A DNA stretch of 64,000 nt from Xiphophorus maculatus (taxonomy: Eukaryota > Chordata > Actinopteri > Cyprinodontiformes > Poeciliidae), in NCBI RefSeq assembly GCF_002775205.1, contig NC_036463.1, forward strand, positions 558,001 through 622,000, in the 5' to 3' direction. The position numbers were made by a program, and so were the translations under genes. Shown piece by piece: positions 1-14,400 of the stretch (the first letter of the stretch is position 1; every line of letters begins with the position of its first letter). A model generated the notes under the pieces. That model worked only from the letters and a program-made list of their open reading frames with translations. It did not search any database and had not been told where the DNA came from.

Positions 1-8
1 CAAGTTCA

Positions 9-750
<742 letters not shown>

Positions 751-928
751 ATGATGAGTGACTTTTTCAAAGAAATTCTTCAGGCTTTGTTCTCCTGCTT
801 TGCTGGAAAATCCCCGAAACGAGTTTATAATCTTAATTCCAGCAGTGGATCTGAAGAGAGATCTAAAAGTAGATCAGGGGCAAACAAAGAAACAAAACAA
901 ATGGAGGCAGCAAGGTGTAAGAGTGAGG

Positions 929-996
929 TGGAGAGAGAGAGGGGGGAGAAAGAGAGAGAAAGAGATAGAGGGAGAAAGAAAGAGAGAGAGAGAGAG
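929..996. repeat. GA-rich microsatellite (polypurine tract)
   Basis: Nearly pure purine run of GA, GGA and GAAA units on the plus strand. Frames read through it are artefacts of the repeat. Confidence 0.9.
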
Positions 997-3024
997 CTAC
1001 CTCATCGGGAAAAAAAGTGAATCAATATGTGAGATTAAAATAAATAAGAATAATGTAATGTAATAAGAGTGCTGACTTTTATACGGTGTCATAAAACAGC
1101 AGGGGATGAATCCTTGATGCTTGGAGCTAATCTTTGTGTTACTGTCCAAAACCTACAACTTATCAGGATCAAATTTGCCCTGTTCAACTTCAAACATAAA
1201 CCTCTTTTTTACCAAAAGCCAAGACCATCTATCTGTCCTCAGCTCCACAAAATCCTTGAATAACAAACCACAGCAGTCTTTCAAAGGGACACTACCCATA
1301 TACTGTAGTGTCATTGCAGTTCTAGCTTCCATAGTAACAGCTCTAAAATGACAGCTAAAATATGTATAAAAACACAAAAAAATTGTGAACCAACATTTTA
1401 ATTTGAGATATTTGTACAATATGTATTTCTGTGTATTACTGGCAAATGATCCAGTATGACAACAGTTTCATGGTTAAATAAACATTTGAGAAGGACACTT
1501 TCTTCTCAATCCTGCATCACAGTGTTTACTAAAGGCTAAACTTTCAAGTCTTCCTTCCACAGTTGGGGCTGTACTAACACTGTCCACCTATAAATCACCA
1601 TGTGAAAATCAATGGGATTTATTTAGCCTGGGACTCATTGTGTCCTTGGAAAAGTGTGAGATGAATTCAGAAGAAAACGAGAATTCTATAAACTCAATGA
1701 AATGAGGAGTATTGACCAATGGCAATAGACAGTTTAGACCTAAATAAGAAAGTTTCTGAAATTATTTTGCAAGTCATTTTTCAGCCTATCTTGAATCATC
1801 CTAAAAAGCTCATTAAGTTAAAAGCATGATTTCAATGATCAGCTTTGGCTGAGTCCACTACCACAACTAGACATGGTGATCCTGTGGAGAGAGGAACGGA
1901 GTGAACGTATCTGGGTAGAGTGTTTGACAACCCACTGAATCTTGTATCCCATACCATGAAAATTGTTAAAAAGTGTGGTAACAGCAACAATATAGCCTGA
2001 AAAAGTTTAACCATTTTAATGTCAGTAAGCAAATTATGTCCACATTCTACAGCTCACTGATAAGCAACATTTTGACATTCTCCATCATTAGCTGTTTTCA
2101 TTCCATCTCTGTAAAATTGAAGTCTACAGAGCATTAAGATTTTTTTGTAAAAAACCCTGGACTCCTTGCAACAATTTGTGAACAACAAATATTAAGAAAA
2201 GCTGTCCATATCTTTCTGGACCCTGATGACCGTCTGGACCCTGAGTCAGCCGGCTCTGTCCTGGACATAAGCTACAGTACTGTCCAAACTACAAGACCCA
2301 GAGGAGAACAGTTGCTTTTGTCCCCAGGGTCAAAAGCAACTGTCAACATCATGTGTTGAGTGATGGCTCTTCTCAACACAGAGCCATCAGTCAGTGTCCA
2401 GCTGACCCTCCCAACACAACTCTGAACTTTGGCTACATAATTACTGCACACTGGAGTCACAAATCACACTACACATTTTACTACTTGCTTATATTAGCAG
2501 CATCAATTTTAAGAATTCTATTGTCTGAGTTATAAAGTTATTTGAATTGCATTGAAAGCCCTGTTCAAACATGTGCACAACTTTCCAGTATAATTTTCAA
2601 CGTTGACCCAGAAACCTTGCTGTGTGTTGCAATTATGACTGATTTGCATTGCTGATTACTGTGTTTATGTCATGGCAACCATTAAGAATAATGTAATTGT
2701 TAAATGTAAAATGAATTATGGATTGAGATAGAAAGCACTAAGTACCAAGTTTAGGCACCAACACAGTAACTTTTAAACTGTTAGCATCTGTAAGTCCATG
2801 TGTAACTGTAAATCATTTCTACAAAACAAATGTCATATTGTATCTTATGGAAGCATTCAGCTGGCAGAACTAGGAATTCATTTCAAGAACACTATCTTTT
2901 TAAATCTAGTAATATAACAAACAAAATAAACAGGAATAAGAAGAAACTGATCTTTTGACTGTTTCTTCTAAAAGACACTCAAACATACTGCAAGATGTTG
3001 CTGTTTTACTGTTACCTCCAAACA

Positions 3025-3061
3025 TATGTCATTGTTCATATGTCATATGAACAATGACATA
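3025..3061. repeat. Perfect inverted repeat, 18-bp arms, 1-nt loop
   Basis: Arms 3025-3042 and 3044-3061 are exact reverse complements around T3043 (core tgttcatatg / catatgaaca). No transposon ends or duplication flank it. Confidence 0.9.
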
Positions 3062-4625
3062 CTATGTGCAAATCAATCCCTCTACCCCCAACGTTTGTGA
3101 AATATCCAGACTAAAGTCCAAATGCTCACCAAAGTTTTCAAGGAATGGGTGTCATACCTGCAAAATGTTATGTTTCTAGTTTCTATTGGTTTGGCCTGTA
3201 GTTTCATTAAAAACGTTTAATAAAATCACAAGTAATTCTAGTTGTAAACAGATTACTGTTTTGGTTTTAATGAGATATAAACCTCATAAGAAACATTCTC
3301 ATTTTTTGATGTTCCTCTATTCATTTCCTAGCTCTGGCTATCAAATGCTTCCACACTATTTATTGGAAAACAGCGTAGAAAATATGTCTGACTGACCTGT
3401 GACAAATGAAGGTCTCAGGAGTTCTGAGCTAACCTTAGACTTGCTGAAGCGATTCAACTAATTGGATTGTGATTTTTTTCTAGGACTTCTTTAAATCTCT
3501 GTTTATGGAATGAGTGTGCAGGAGAGATCGCCCAGGGCTCACCATTTGAGGATTACTGCTGTAAGTCATATTTCCTTTATCTGAGGTATCTCAAAGATAT
3601 GAGGCAAAACTAACGATTTTACTGATCATAGATCATATCACTTATGGTGACAAAAATAAACATAAAAATAAGACATTAAACCCCAACAGTAATGATCAGT
3701 CTCCTGCTTCTGTCTAGAGAAACAGCAGCACAACAAATCACTAGGATAATGTGCAGGTAGTGTGCTCTAAATGGTCTAGTTGTTAAGAAATGAAACAGTA
3801 AACAGTAAACCTCTTTACTAACCCATATACAAAATAATTAGCTCTATGTAATGTTCTTTTATTACATGAAATGACCGGATAAATGAGCTGACCTGATTAT
3901 AAAATTACAGAAAATAAGTTACAACTTAAAGCAAAACAATGAACCCTGGTCAATTTCTCAAAACGTTTATTGACAAAAGCAAAATATGGAATTTTTTCAA
4001 CTTATTTGAGGCAAAAAGCAAAAATGTTCTAACCACTGACTAAGCATTAAATATAAAATGAAATATATCTGAAGGCACAGAGGTAAAAATGAGAAGAATC
4101 AAAGGGATTCTGTGAGTACAGTGGAATGGATGCAGTGAGAGTTCATCAGCTTCATTAGTTTCCAGTCATGAAGGTCTGAAACTCTTCAGAAAATCCGAGC
4201 TCAATGAAAAAACCCAGCGGTAGACGTCACTGCGGTCTCACATTCAAGGCCCCGCATCTCATTTAGGACAAAATATGAAAAAATTATATGTACTAAGATC
4301 ATTACATAAAGCTTTAAGGTATTATTATGAATTCATGTGTTTATATATGTATATAAAAAACAAGTAGGTTAATATTTGTGTTTTCTTCGTATTTCATGTT
4401 ATCTGTGGTTGCTCTACAAAACCTGCCACTACTGGTTGAAAAGACACACAAATATGAAAACAAGGCTGGTGATTATTACCAGCTGGCAACATAATATTTG
4501 TAATAAAAGTAAAAAGTAAGAGAAATTTCAAATTTGAGAAGCAAATGAAAACTAAGAGCGAAATAACAGGTAAATATTTTAAACACTTCAGTCTTTTCTT
4601 TTACAACATGTTAGACGTCTAGGAG

Positions 4626-4662
4626 CTTTTAAAGTAAAGACTTTCAGACTTTACTTTAAAAG
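4626..4662. repeat. Perfect inverted repeat, 14-bp arms, 9-nt loop
   Basis: cttttaaagtaaag at 4626-4639 is reverse-complemented exactly at 4649-4662. It lies in the rsu1 3' flank and could form an RNA hairpin if transcribed. Confidence 0.85.
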
Positions 4663-5335
4663 TACATGATTATGTACTTGAACGTGATCATGCAGCATAT
4701 TGTGAAGCATGTGCTTAAGAAACCAAGCAAAGCAGATGTCATACCATACCTGTTTAAACTGGACAAAGGAACTAGGAGAAGCATCATCTCTCATCTCTAA
4801 TTTAAGCCTAATTTGGATTCTTAACCTCAGATTTTCTTGGTGTTTCACTCTGGCTGCTAATAAGAAGTAACAGGATTGTAATGAACTGGAAAAACCAGTA
4901 GACAGACAACACAGATTAAAATAACGATTTAAGATCTGTGAGGATACACAGCTGGTAACCGGGATCTTTCAGATTTTAATACTGTAGAGTCTTCATTTTC
5001 ATTTATGGCAAAGTGCAGAAGTGATAATAGTGTGTAGAGTCATTTAGCAGCTGTCTTCCACAAGTATTTTTAAGCAATGTGTCTTTTTCATTTGGCATAG
5101 AGCTCTTCAAAAGCAAGATATTTTTTCCACAAAGTGTTAAAAATGTAAAATTCCCTTTATGTATGTAAGCTTACTTCATTAGCACATAAAGCAAAAAGAA
5201 ACAAAAATGCACAAAGACCATTGAAGATTGAAAACAGGACATGCAAAAACATCCTAACTTGTTAAGTAACAGGAAGATGATAAGCAGACAGTTTGGCTGA
5301 TAGGTGAAGGCTCATCTCCATGCTCAATTTCCTCT

Positions 5336-5438
5336 TCATTTGTTCTTGGCAGCCAGTGGTTTGCGGCTGATCTTCCTGCTCTTATCACTGCTCTTCTTCG
5401 GAGGCTCTGGGTTAGCCTGCATGTGTCTACCATAGAGA
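5336..5438 (-). CDS. rsu1: rsu1 coding exon 8 with stop
   Basis: Encodes the basic tail LYGRHMQANPEPPKK to KPLAAKNK (residues 246-279) and TGA at 5338-5336. Acceptor TTCTCAG. The open frame continues upstream through the intron to about 5674, which is not coding. Confidence 0.95.
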
Positions 5439-8400
5439 CTGAGAACAAAGCAAGAAGAAATGTGAGCAGACAGATTAAAAATCCTCATGCTTGTGATCTG
5501 AGAAAAATGTTTTGATTCTGTAAAAATTGTAAGAATTTGTTCATCAATTTGGCAAATAAAATGATAAGTCAAATCGTTCAGTCCACAGAATAATGCCCAC
5601 AAATGTGTATAAGCGTCATTAGAAAAAAATACTGCAATATTGCCGATATTCCAGTATCTGGAATATTGGCACAAAGAGGTGTGATCATCATCAGCAGGTA
5701 GTATCTGATAAAGAAAATAACATTAGTAAAAATGTTTATTAAAAGCAATAAAAATACTTAGGTTGGAGTTTTTCTCAGTGATTGCAAATGTTTAATGTGA
5801 TTCACTTATTAGTGCCAGTTCCACACTTACAGGCCAATGTCCTCCAGTGCCACTGCTGTCTGTCACACTTTCTTCCCCTGGGTGTCTAACATACACCAGG
5901 CTGGAGGTTCAGTGAGGTGGAAAAGCCCAGACTCTCTTACTCCTCCCTACAGCCTTGTTAGTCCACTTCTTACTGTACATCAAGCTCAGGTGGGGTCTTT
6001 AACAAACCTACTTCAGCTCTCTCTCTCTAGGCTTTGACTCAGTTAAAACCAAAACATTTCTTTTTAGTTCATATCAGTATCAAAGAGTTTGTTTGTATTT
6101 TACAAAGCCCAACTAAACAGGAAAAACTGCAGTGTGCAGTAATCAGGAGTAACTACAATTTGAGAACAAGACAAACAAAGGACTGGAGTAATTATGATTA
6201 TCAAGAAACATTACATGTCGTCATAAGCACAGAATCTAACTTCCTGTTAAGAAAATAAAAATAATCTATCAATTTAAAAATCACACTGAAAATGCTATAA
6301 AAACACTTTTACAAAGTGTTTCAGCTGTTTTACAGTTTTCTGGAAGTTTGTTCCAGATTTGTGGTGAATAGAAGCTGAAAGCTTCTTCTCCTCCTTTGGT
6401 TCTGGTTCTGGAGATGCAGAGAAGAGCCAGAACCAGACGACCTGAGAGGTCTGGAAGGTTGATACAACAGCAGCAGATCTTAGCACCATGTATTGTGGTG
6501 CTGAGCCGTTCAGTGATTTATAAACTAACAGTATTTTAAAGTCTATCCTCTGAGCCACAGGAAGCCAGAGTAGTGACTCACCTCAATGCATGGTTCTGGT
6601 TCTGGAACCAGTCTCCATGAGAGGGGATGGACACTCTTCCACTCTGGAGTTGCCCATGGTGAGCGGCACCGGGCAGGAGTGGGCATACTTGTTGCCCCCC
6701 ATCTCGGTGCCTGTACGGTGGGGTTTACTCTGGTGAATGAGAGGGGAGCCTGCCTCCACCTAAGAGTGGGGGGACGGGTTCTGACAGTTTGGATTACCCA
6801 TCCTTTTTGGAGTCTTTGGAGGGAGACTGCCCCTCCTGCGGACTCCCTTGTTCTGTTGGGTGACTTCAGCGCTTATGTGGGCAATGACAGTGAGACCTGG
6901 GTTAGGGTATCCTAAGCTACCCTATTTTTCCATGAGTCACCAGGCGCATGTGGCAAGGCATCAGGACAATCAGAGATTACAAAGCTGCTCCTTTGTCCTG
7001 TGAGGACAGAACAGACTTTCTGAATGCACTTAACTACTTTGGTCATTTTGAGGTCCGCAACAACACTCCTGTGAGAAAATCCACTCCTCATCCAAATGAA
7101 CAGATACTTAGACTGTAGACAGCTGATGTTCAGATGACTTTGAGAAGACTCAACATGCATAAAGCAGTAGGTCCTGATAACATACCAGGTCTGGTTCTCA
7201 AGAACTGTGCTGACCAGTTGGCTCACGTCCTCACTGACATATTTAACACCTCGCTGAGCTGTGCTGTCGTTCCATCCTGCTTTAAGACAGCCATCATCAT
7301 TCCAGTGCCCACAAAACCCACAATTTCATCACTGAATGACTATTGCCCTGGTGCACTCAATCCCATGATGATGAAGTGTTTCAAGAGGCTGGTGAAGGAT
7401 CACTTCATCTCCAAACTTCCCCCCTCTTTTGATCTGCTCCAGTTTTGCTCCAGTTTGCCTACAGATCCAACTGCTGCACAGAGAACCCGGTTTCCTCCAC
7501 ACTGCACTTGAGCCTGAAACACCTGGAGGAGAAGAATACTCCTGTGCAAATGCCGTTTCTGGACTTCAGCTCAGCATTCAACACAATCATCTCCCAGAAC
7601 CCGGTGAGCAAACACACCCTTGGGCTCAGCCAATCACAAAAGACCCCTTCTGCCCTCAGCATGATCTGTTCTGCCCTCTGGGAAAAGGTTCAGCAGCTTC
7701 AAAAGCAGAACAACCAGATTCCATAAAGATGCTACACTCCCATTAGTTTAACCTTTTAATCATATATATTTACATTGATACTTTTATTACTTATTATTTA
7801 TTTATTATTATTGGAGCTGTTACAAAGAACATAAGATAGCTGTTGTTGTTGTCGTTAATTTTATTGCCGAATGCTTTTACACAGACATGCCAGTTAAACA
7901 CGTTGGGCAACACTCATGAACACCAGTAATCTGTCATGATTTCATGACAGATTCAGCTTATTAGTTTCAGCTAATGATAACCTAAACACACTACTGGTCC
8001 GCGTCAGTTTTCCTCCTCTTCACGTCCACTCATGTACCAATGCAAAGCAGCCATAGATTCCTCTAGCAGAATGGGAGGAGTGAATCCAACAGGAGCCTTG
8101 CAATGAAATGTCTTTCAATACAGTATGTACATTTTTGTACGTTTTCCAATAATTGCTCCAACAGTTGATCTTTTTTCAGCTGCTTTTTTTTTTTTTTTTA
8201 CCAAGCAGCTTTTTTACCAAGCAGCTCACTGCTTGGTAAAAAAGGTCTAAAATTTTGTCTCTGGTGTCTTTGAGAAGACTCAACATGCTCTTTGGTCTTA
8301 GCCATATTAGTAATTGGAGTCTTACTGATTGTGTCGGGTGGACAGGAGTCTTTATGCAGCTAGTGAAGAATAATAAGTGGAGTGGAGGTGAACCTTTTAG

Positions 8401-11400
8401 AGAAGGCCTAACAGGTCTTTGGGGGCCAGAATTTTTGCTGATTGGCAGGTGTTCAAATACTTATTAGCAGCAGTAACACACAAATAAATTATTTTTAAAA
8501 ATCATAGATTGTGATTCCTGGATTTTTTTAAAATTGTGTCTTTTAGACCCCTCTATGATTTCTAAGTGGAAGAACTTGCAAAGTCACAGGGTGTTCAAAT
8601 GAGTATTTTCCTCACTGACGTGGTTGTGTGAATGAATGTTTGTCAATGAAGGCACCAAATTTCATTATAGTCCACATATTCTTGACATGTTTTTTTTTTA
8701 ATGAAAATTTAATTTGCGGTTGAGAATTATTACTAATAAAAATGGTACATCAACATTTTACTTTTTTCTATACACAGACAGTAGCTCACAGTGAGCGGTT
8801 CTAGTTCTGCTGGAGGTTTCTTCCTGTTAACGGGGGGATTTTCATTTCCACTGTCGCTAAATGCATGCTCAGGGTGAGGGATTGCTGCAAAGTCCTTTAC
8901 CCCTGATGTAATATAAGCGGGAATAAATTTCCTTTATTATATTTAGAAGATAATCTTAAAAATATATATGTTCTTAGTTTTTATTGTTTGTTGTATAATC
9001 TCATTTTCTCATTAATGTTAAAAGTAGTATTACATATCTATTACATATCTATGTGTCACATAGCTAACCTTAGTGCTCACTCACTAATCTGTGTGCTGAA
9101 GAACCTGGAGAGATAGTGACCTACACTGCAAATATTCATTTCTTTAAACATCAAAAAGCTGAGTTACATAGGATAATTTACCACTTTTGTATTTGCATGT
9201 GTGTGGGTGTGGGTGTGTGTATATGTGTGTATGTGTCCATGGCTATTTTGCTACTCAAATCTTGACTTGCAAGAACCAATTAGCAGCAGAAGAAAAGAGG
9301 GGAATAGATTTCGATTCCTCTGGCCGATTTTATGGAGTTCTCCTATTCCATGTTGGCTTAATTAAGCCCAGTCAGTTCTTTTTGCACACAGCTGCGTTTG
9401 TGTCAGCAAGGAGAAGAAACATTTGGTTTTCTATTTTCTATTACTCTGGTGTGTCTTTTTAAGAAGTTAGAAACTAAACGTGTGAATGTGTTTGTGAGTG
9501 AAGTGTACGAGGCCAAAGGTCAATGACTTGATGGCCTCTCTTTGAAGCCGACTTACTGCATCTTCAACAATAGTGCCAAGTGATTTAACAGTATTCCTCA
9601 TAGACACAGAGACAAAAAGATTACAAAGGAAGAGTTGTAAAAATAAGGAAAACCCATCTTAAAAAAAGCCCACATAATTTTTTTGCGAATAGAAAATTAT
9701 TAGTGTGCAACCCAAAGTAACAAATGTCTGGATTTAAAAGCCTGTATTGGCAGCGTCACACATTTTTGTAATTTTGCTCGACAAAACTCCTCCACTGCCC
9801 CATTCCAAACACACACACGCCCACACACACTAAGTGTCCTGCCACGTGTGCCTCACTCAGCATGAATGCACTGCAGAGCAGAGGGTGAACACAGAGGCCG
9901 CCATGCTTGCGCTGGGGCAGCTTGTGAGTTAATGAGTTCTCTTCTGTCATCAGATAGATGTCCAGGTGACGGGTGGCTAAACTGCAGGTAACAAACAACC
10001 TGAGTGTGTTTGCCTCCTAAACCTCAGAGGCAAAAGTTAAAACTGTCTAAACACTGCAGTTAGTTGCAGTTACCCAGAATGTTTATAATGTAGATTACAG
10101 ACTGATATTAGTGCTTCAATCATTAAAAATGTAATCAGATTAATCACACTCTAGCATTATATTAATCATTGAGCTTAAGCTTGAAGTATAAATATGCAGG
10201 CCGATGTGGTTCTTGCTTTGTGCAAGCCTCTCCTGCCAACAACCAATTAAAATGCAAGAAATTATCTGACATTGTTTGGCTCAAAAAGCAGGTAATGTAG
10301 TCTCCCAGTACGCAACAGCAACTGGAATCAGTCTCCATGAGACTAAACACTAAACTGGAACCAGTTTAGTGTTCCACTAAAAGTGCATATAAGTTTTTTA
10401 GAGGACAACTGACAGATATGATACATTTTATTTTCTATTACTTGGGCTATAAAATAATAAACATGTTTAATCTAATTGTTAAAAAAATGAAGTGAGTTAA
10501 TGAGTTCTAAATGTTTTTATTATGGCTGTCAATTGATTAAAATTCAAATATTATAGAACCAGCATGGGATGATTTCTCATGTCTTTTATGCTTTTGTTTT
10601 TTATTTGTTCATAGCAGTTTAATGTTGCTTCAGTTAAGCATAGCTGCATCATGTAAAATGATGCTTTGCTACATTGTTTTGTGAACAGTAAAATCATTTC
10701 ACAAAGATGAGAGAAAGGAGCTGTTTTCAGAGATTACGTTTGTGAGAAGGGTTATTGGCCCCAAAGACAAACAGCTGAAACAGAGAAAGAAATTACATTC
10801 AAGCTGCACTTAAAACACATCCTTGTTTTGAGTTAATTTCTTCTTTTCTGGTGGTCATGTCCCTGGACTCCACAGGGCAGCTTATTTTGTAGGTTTGCAC
10901 TAATACATATAGGAGTCCTTCATCATTACAATCAGCAGATGTTGGCAGGTATGATGTAGGTTTCTGACATTCTGTTTCAAATTTATCAAATTGGTCTCAT
11001 CTAATTTACTTGGACAATTATTTACTAATGAAAGATAATATTACAGAAAAAGGTATTTATTATCTCATGTGAGTTTATATGAGATTTAGAAAATTGAGCA
11101 GAAGGCGCAATCTAAAATCTACCGGTAGATCTGGTTGTCATGTAAGGTGTGTTTGTACATTTCTTTCAAGTTATATTTGATATTTACAGCATTTTTATAA
11201 CTGAAGGTAACAGTTACATAATTGTGATATAAAAAATTATTTGAACATAATATTAAACTATCCTTTTTTAAATGCTATATTCCCTCTCTGTCTCTGCTAG
11301 AAAGCGTGAAGCCAGAATCACATAGTAAATATGTTATGAATCATTAAACAGGAAAGGAGGCAGCTATGAATGGAAAAAATCAATCAGTCTAATCACCATT

Positions 11401-14400
11401 TGCTGATCTTTCAAATATGGTGAGATGCAATGCTTGGATGTGCTCCATACAGTTAAAGGTCCTGTGTTATATTGAATTCGCTTTTTGCATGTTTCTTAGA
11501 TGTAGTTTTGAATTGATAAAGATATTGTGTTTTGTAAAGCACAGTGGCCTTGACACGTGAAGGCAACCAGATTCATCGGCTTCATTTAGGCTTGAAATGC
11601 ATAGATGTGTAAGAAACAAAATAAAGTAACTCATGTCTCTGATAAAGAATATTACAATCCAAGTTATGATTGCTATGCTACTTTCATATGACCTACTTTA
11701 AATGAAACATAGAATTGCTGCATGCTGTTCATTATGTAAAGAGAGAAAGGTTCAGAAAAATATGCAAGCATAAAGTGGCAACAAACATAGCTGAAACAAG
11801 GTCTGGTCTTACACAGTCACACAATGAAGGGATCAGTTCCACACAATGCCTCAGGGCAACAATGTGAAATCTTCTCAGTTCTGTAGCTTTTTGTGCTGCT
11901 TGGAACAAGGAATTAATAGCATCCTTCTGAGCTGCTCTGCCTTTCAACACTTACATGTCTAGAATAAAATATCCACACCTGAAAACTTAAACTATTTTGC
12001 CTTCAGTATATTTACAAAGAAATGTGTTAACAAGGGTATAGCAACCCTGTTATCTGTTTTTGTTTTTGTACATCATTTTTTTTTTTTTTTTGTTTATCTG
12101 TGGAATTTAATGAAAATGAGAAAATTCTGCAGAGGCATTTACATTTTCTAACATAAAGCCCAGACAGTGTGTCAAGACCAAGTTAGGACAATAAAAATCT
12201 AGAAATAGTTCAGGTGAGAACAAGAAACCAAAAAACAGAAATATATGTGTATTTTTGTACTTACTACTTATAGGTCTCTGAACGAACATATTCAAAAACA
12301 TGGGAAACACCAAGTTGGAACTGGTCTGCGATGGGAGTGACCCATGGATTGTTCTCTGCTTTGAACACTTGCTTAGGCCCAGTTAAATCCAGGTTACCTG
12401 AAGACATAAAGACACAAACAATACAATAACACTTTGATTATACTATCCCCTATCTTTATGGATTGTTGTGCCTGAAAGTAGTTTTTTTTACCAGTGCATG
12501 TACCTCATAACATCTGAACCCAATCAACTTTAAGCTGTAGCAGAAAATGTAAAACAGGTTGGTGTAAAATAGTTCTGCGAACTTCAGGTTTCCACTGGAG
12601 AGTATGGTATCACAGCTAATTATAAAATCATCTGATTGCCATTTGTTAGAAACAAATTCTGACATACATCTGATCTGCACCAATTGAACATCAAAAAATA
12701 TTTCTCTAGTCCAGTGGTTCTCAAACTTTTTTCAGTGATGTACCCCCTTAAAAATATATTTTTAGTCAAGTACCCCCTGACACAGGCAAAACATTTTTGG
12801 AATAAAAAAGAGGTACAGTGCTGTAAATACCCTGTAAATACTGAATATAAAATTCAGTGCATGAACACACATTTATATTTTATTGAACTTTTTACAAAAT
12901 AATTTTTCCCAAGACTTATTATGAGGAGCCTACTGATTTTTTAAAGATATTTTGAAAAGCTTCACGTACCCCCTGCAGTATCTCCTCGTACCCCCAGGGG
13001 TACGCGTACCCCCATTTGAGAACCACTGCTCTAGTCAATACTCAAATTTATCCATTCTGATATTTTTTGGGTGTTGCATATGAGGAAATCCAATTGTGCT
13101 CATAAGTTTACATACCTTTTCAGAATTCTTGTTGGGTTTTTTTGGCCATTTCCCAAAGAATTTCAACCCTGAAGTAGTAGGCAGAAGTTACATGGCAAAA
13201 ATGTCCATGGTTTGGAATAGAGATCAGCCTACACTTTTCCCATTGTCTGTCATTTTGACCAACAGTGTCAAAAAAATCCCGTCAATCTGTTTTTACCCAT
13301 GGATTTTTAAAATGTTACCTACATTTAATTGCAGTTCATTTTCATTCCATTTCAGTTGAACAGGTAATCCACATTGTGGCATTTTCAAACTGAATACATT
13401 GAACTTTTTATGTGCAATTTTTCCTATTCTATCAGAAATTATACAAAGCAATTAAGGTTGAAACTGTCTGAGCGTTTGCACCATGTGCTCAAGTGTGTGC
13501 AATGTTAAAATGATGGATGGCTGTCAGATTTTTCCATCACCTTTTTAAAAAACCAAAGAGAAAATATTTGGTGGATGCAACTGATGGTCTGAAGATATTT
13601 CAAGGATGTTTTTATTAGCATTCCAGCTCACCTTTGCTTGTTTGTGGTACAAAATTTGGACTCAGGTGTGTAAATATTAACATTTAAAAAGTAACTTGAA
13701 GCTGTGTTAGGTGCAGCTTGAGTTCAGGAGTCTGACGGTTGAGGGGTAGAAACCGTTTCTCAGTCCGGTGGTCTTGCTCTGGATGCTTCTCAGCCTTCTG
13801 CCTGCAGGAAGGGGCTGAACAGACTGTGTGCAGGATGGGTGGAGTCCTTCATGATGAGGAGCGCCCTCCTCCTGCTGATGTGTAGAGGTCCGAGGTGGAG
13901 CTAAGGGTGCTCCCCACAATCCTCTGTAGAGTTTTAACCGCCCACTTGCAGAGTCGTCCTCTCAGCAGCAGAGCAGCTGCTGTGCCACATGGTGATGCAG
14001 GTGCAGAGAATGCTCTCCGCCACACAGCGATAGAAGCTCCTCAGGACTGAGTTCACAAGTTCATACAGTACAAGGCTTAACCTCTTGGACACTGTTCTTC
14101 CATGGAAAATAGACTGTTGTTCCGACAGTCAAAAAGGAGTGAAATATGTTTAGAGATCTATTCCTGTTTTCATAAATAAAATGTAATATTAATGTCATTT
14201 TGCCATTTTTTAAGTTTGTGTAGACAAATATTTGGAAATATGGCAATGTAAGATAATTTTGAACAACATAATACCCATGATCTGCCAACAAAATTCCATG
14301 TTTAACACCAGTGAAGAAACTTGTAAAGGTATGTTATGACGTAGAACTATCAGACCAAAACATGCACATGAATCAATATTGATTCCTTAACTTTGATTCA

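Larger units (their letters stand above)
1001..5335. other. c1ql3-rsu1 intergenic DNA and rsu1 3' UTR
   Basis: AT-rich sequence with no exon-like open frame of recognisable homology. The right-hand part is the 3' UTR of the minus-strand rsu1; one AATAAA on that strand (plus-strand TTTATT at 3966-3971) is a possible polyadenylation signal. Two perfect inverted repeats, 3025-3061 and 4626-4662, are the only structures I can point to. Confidence 0.6.

Noticed and set aside
5439..5674. Upstream continuation of the open frame of rsu1 exon 8 as a separate 112-aa gene
   Set aside because: It is intron read-through; the acceptor at 5439-5440 and the family sequence define the exon.
7134..7726. Host gene encoded by overlapping plus-strand frames
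   Set aside because: All pieces are LINE reverse-transcriptase blocks with frameshifts.
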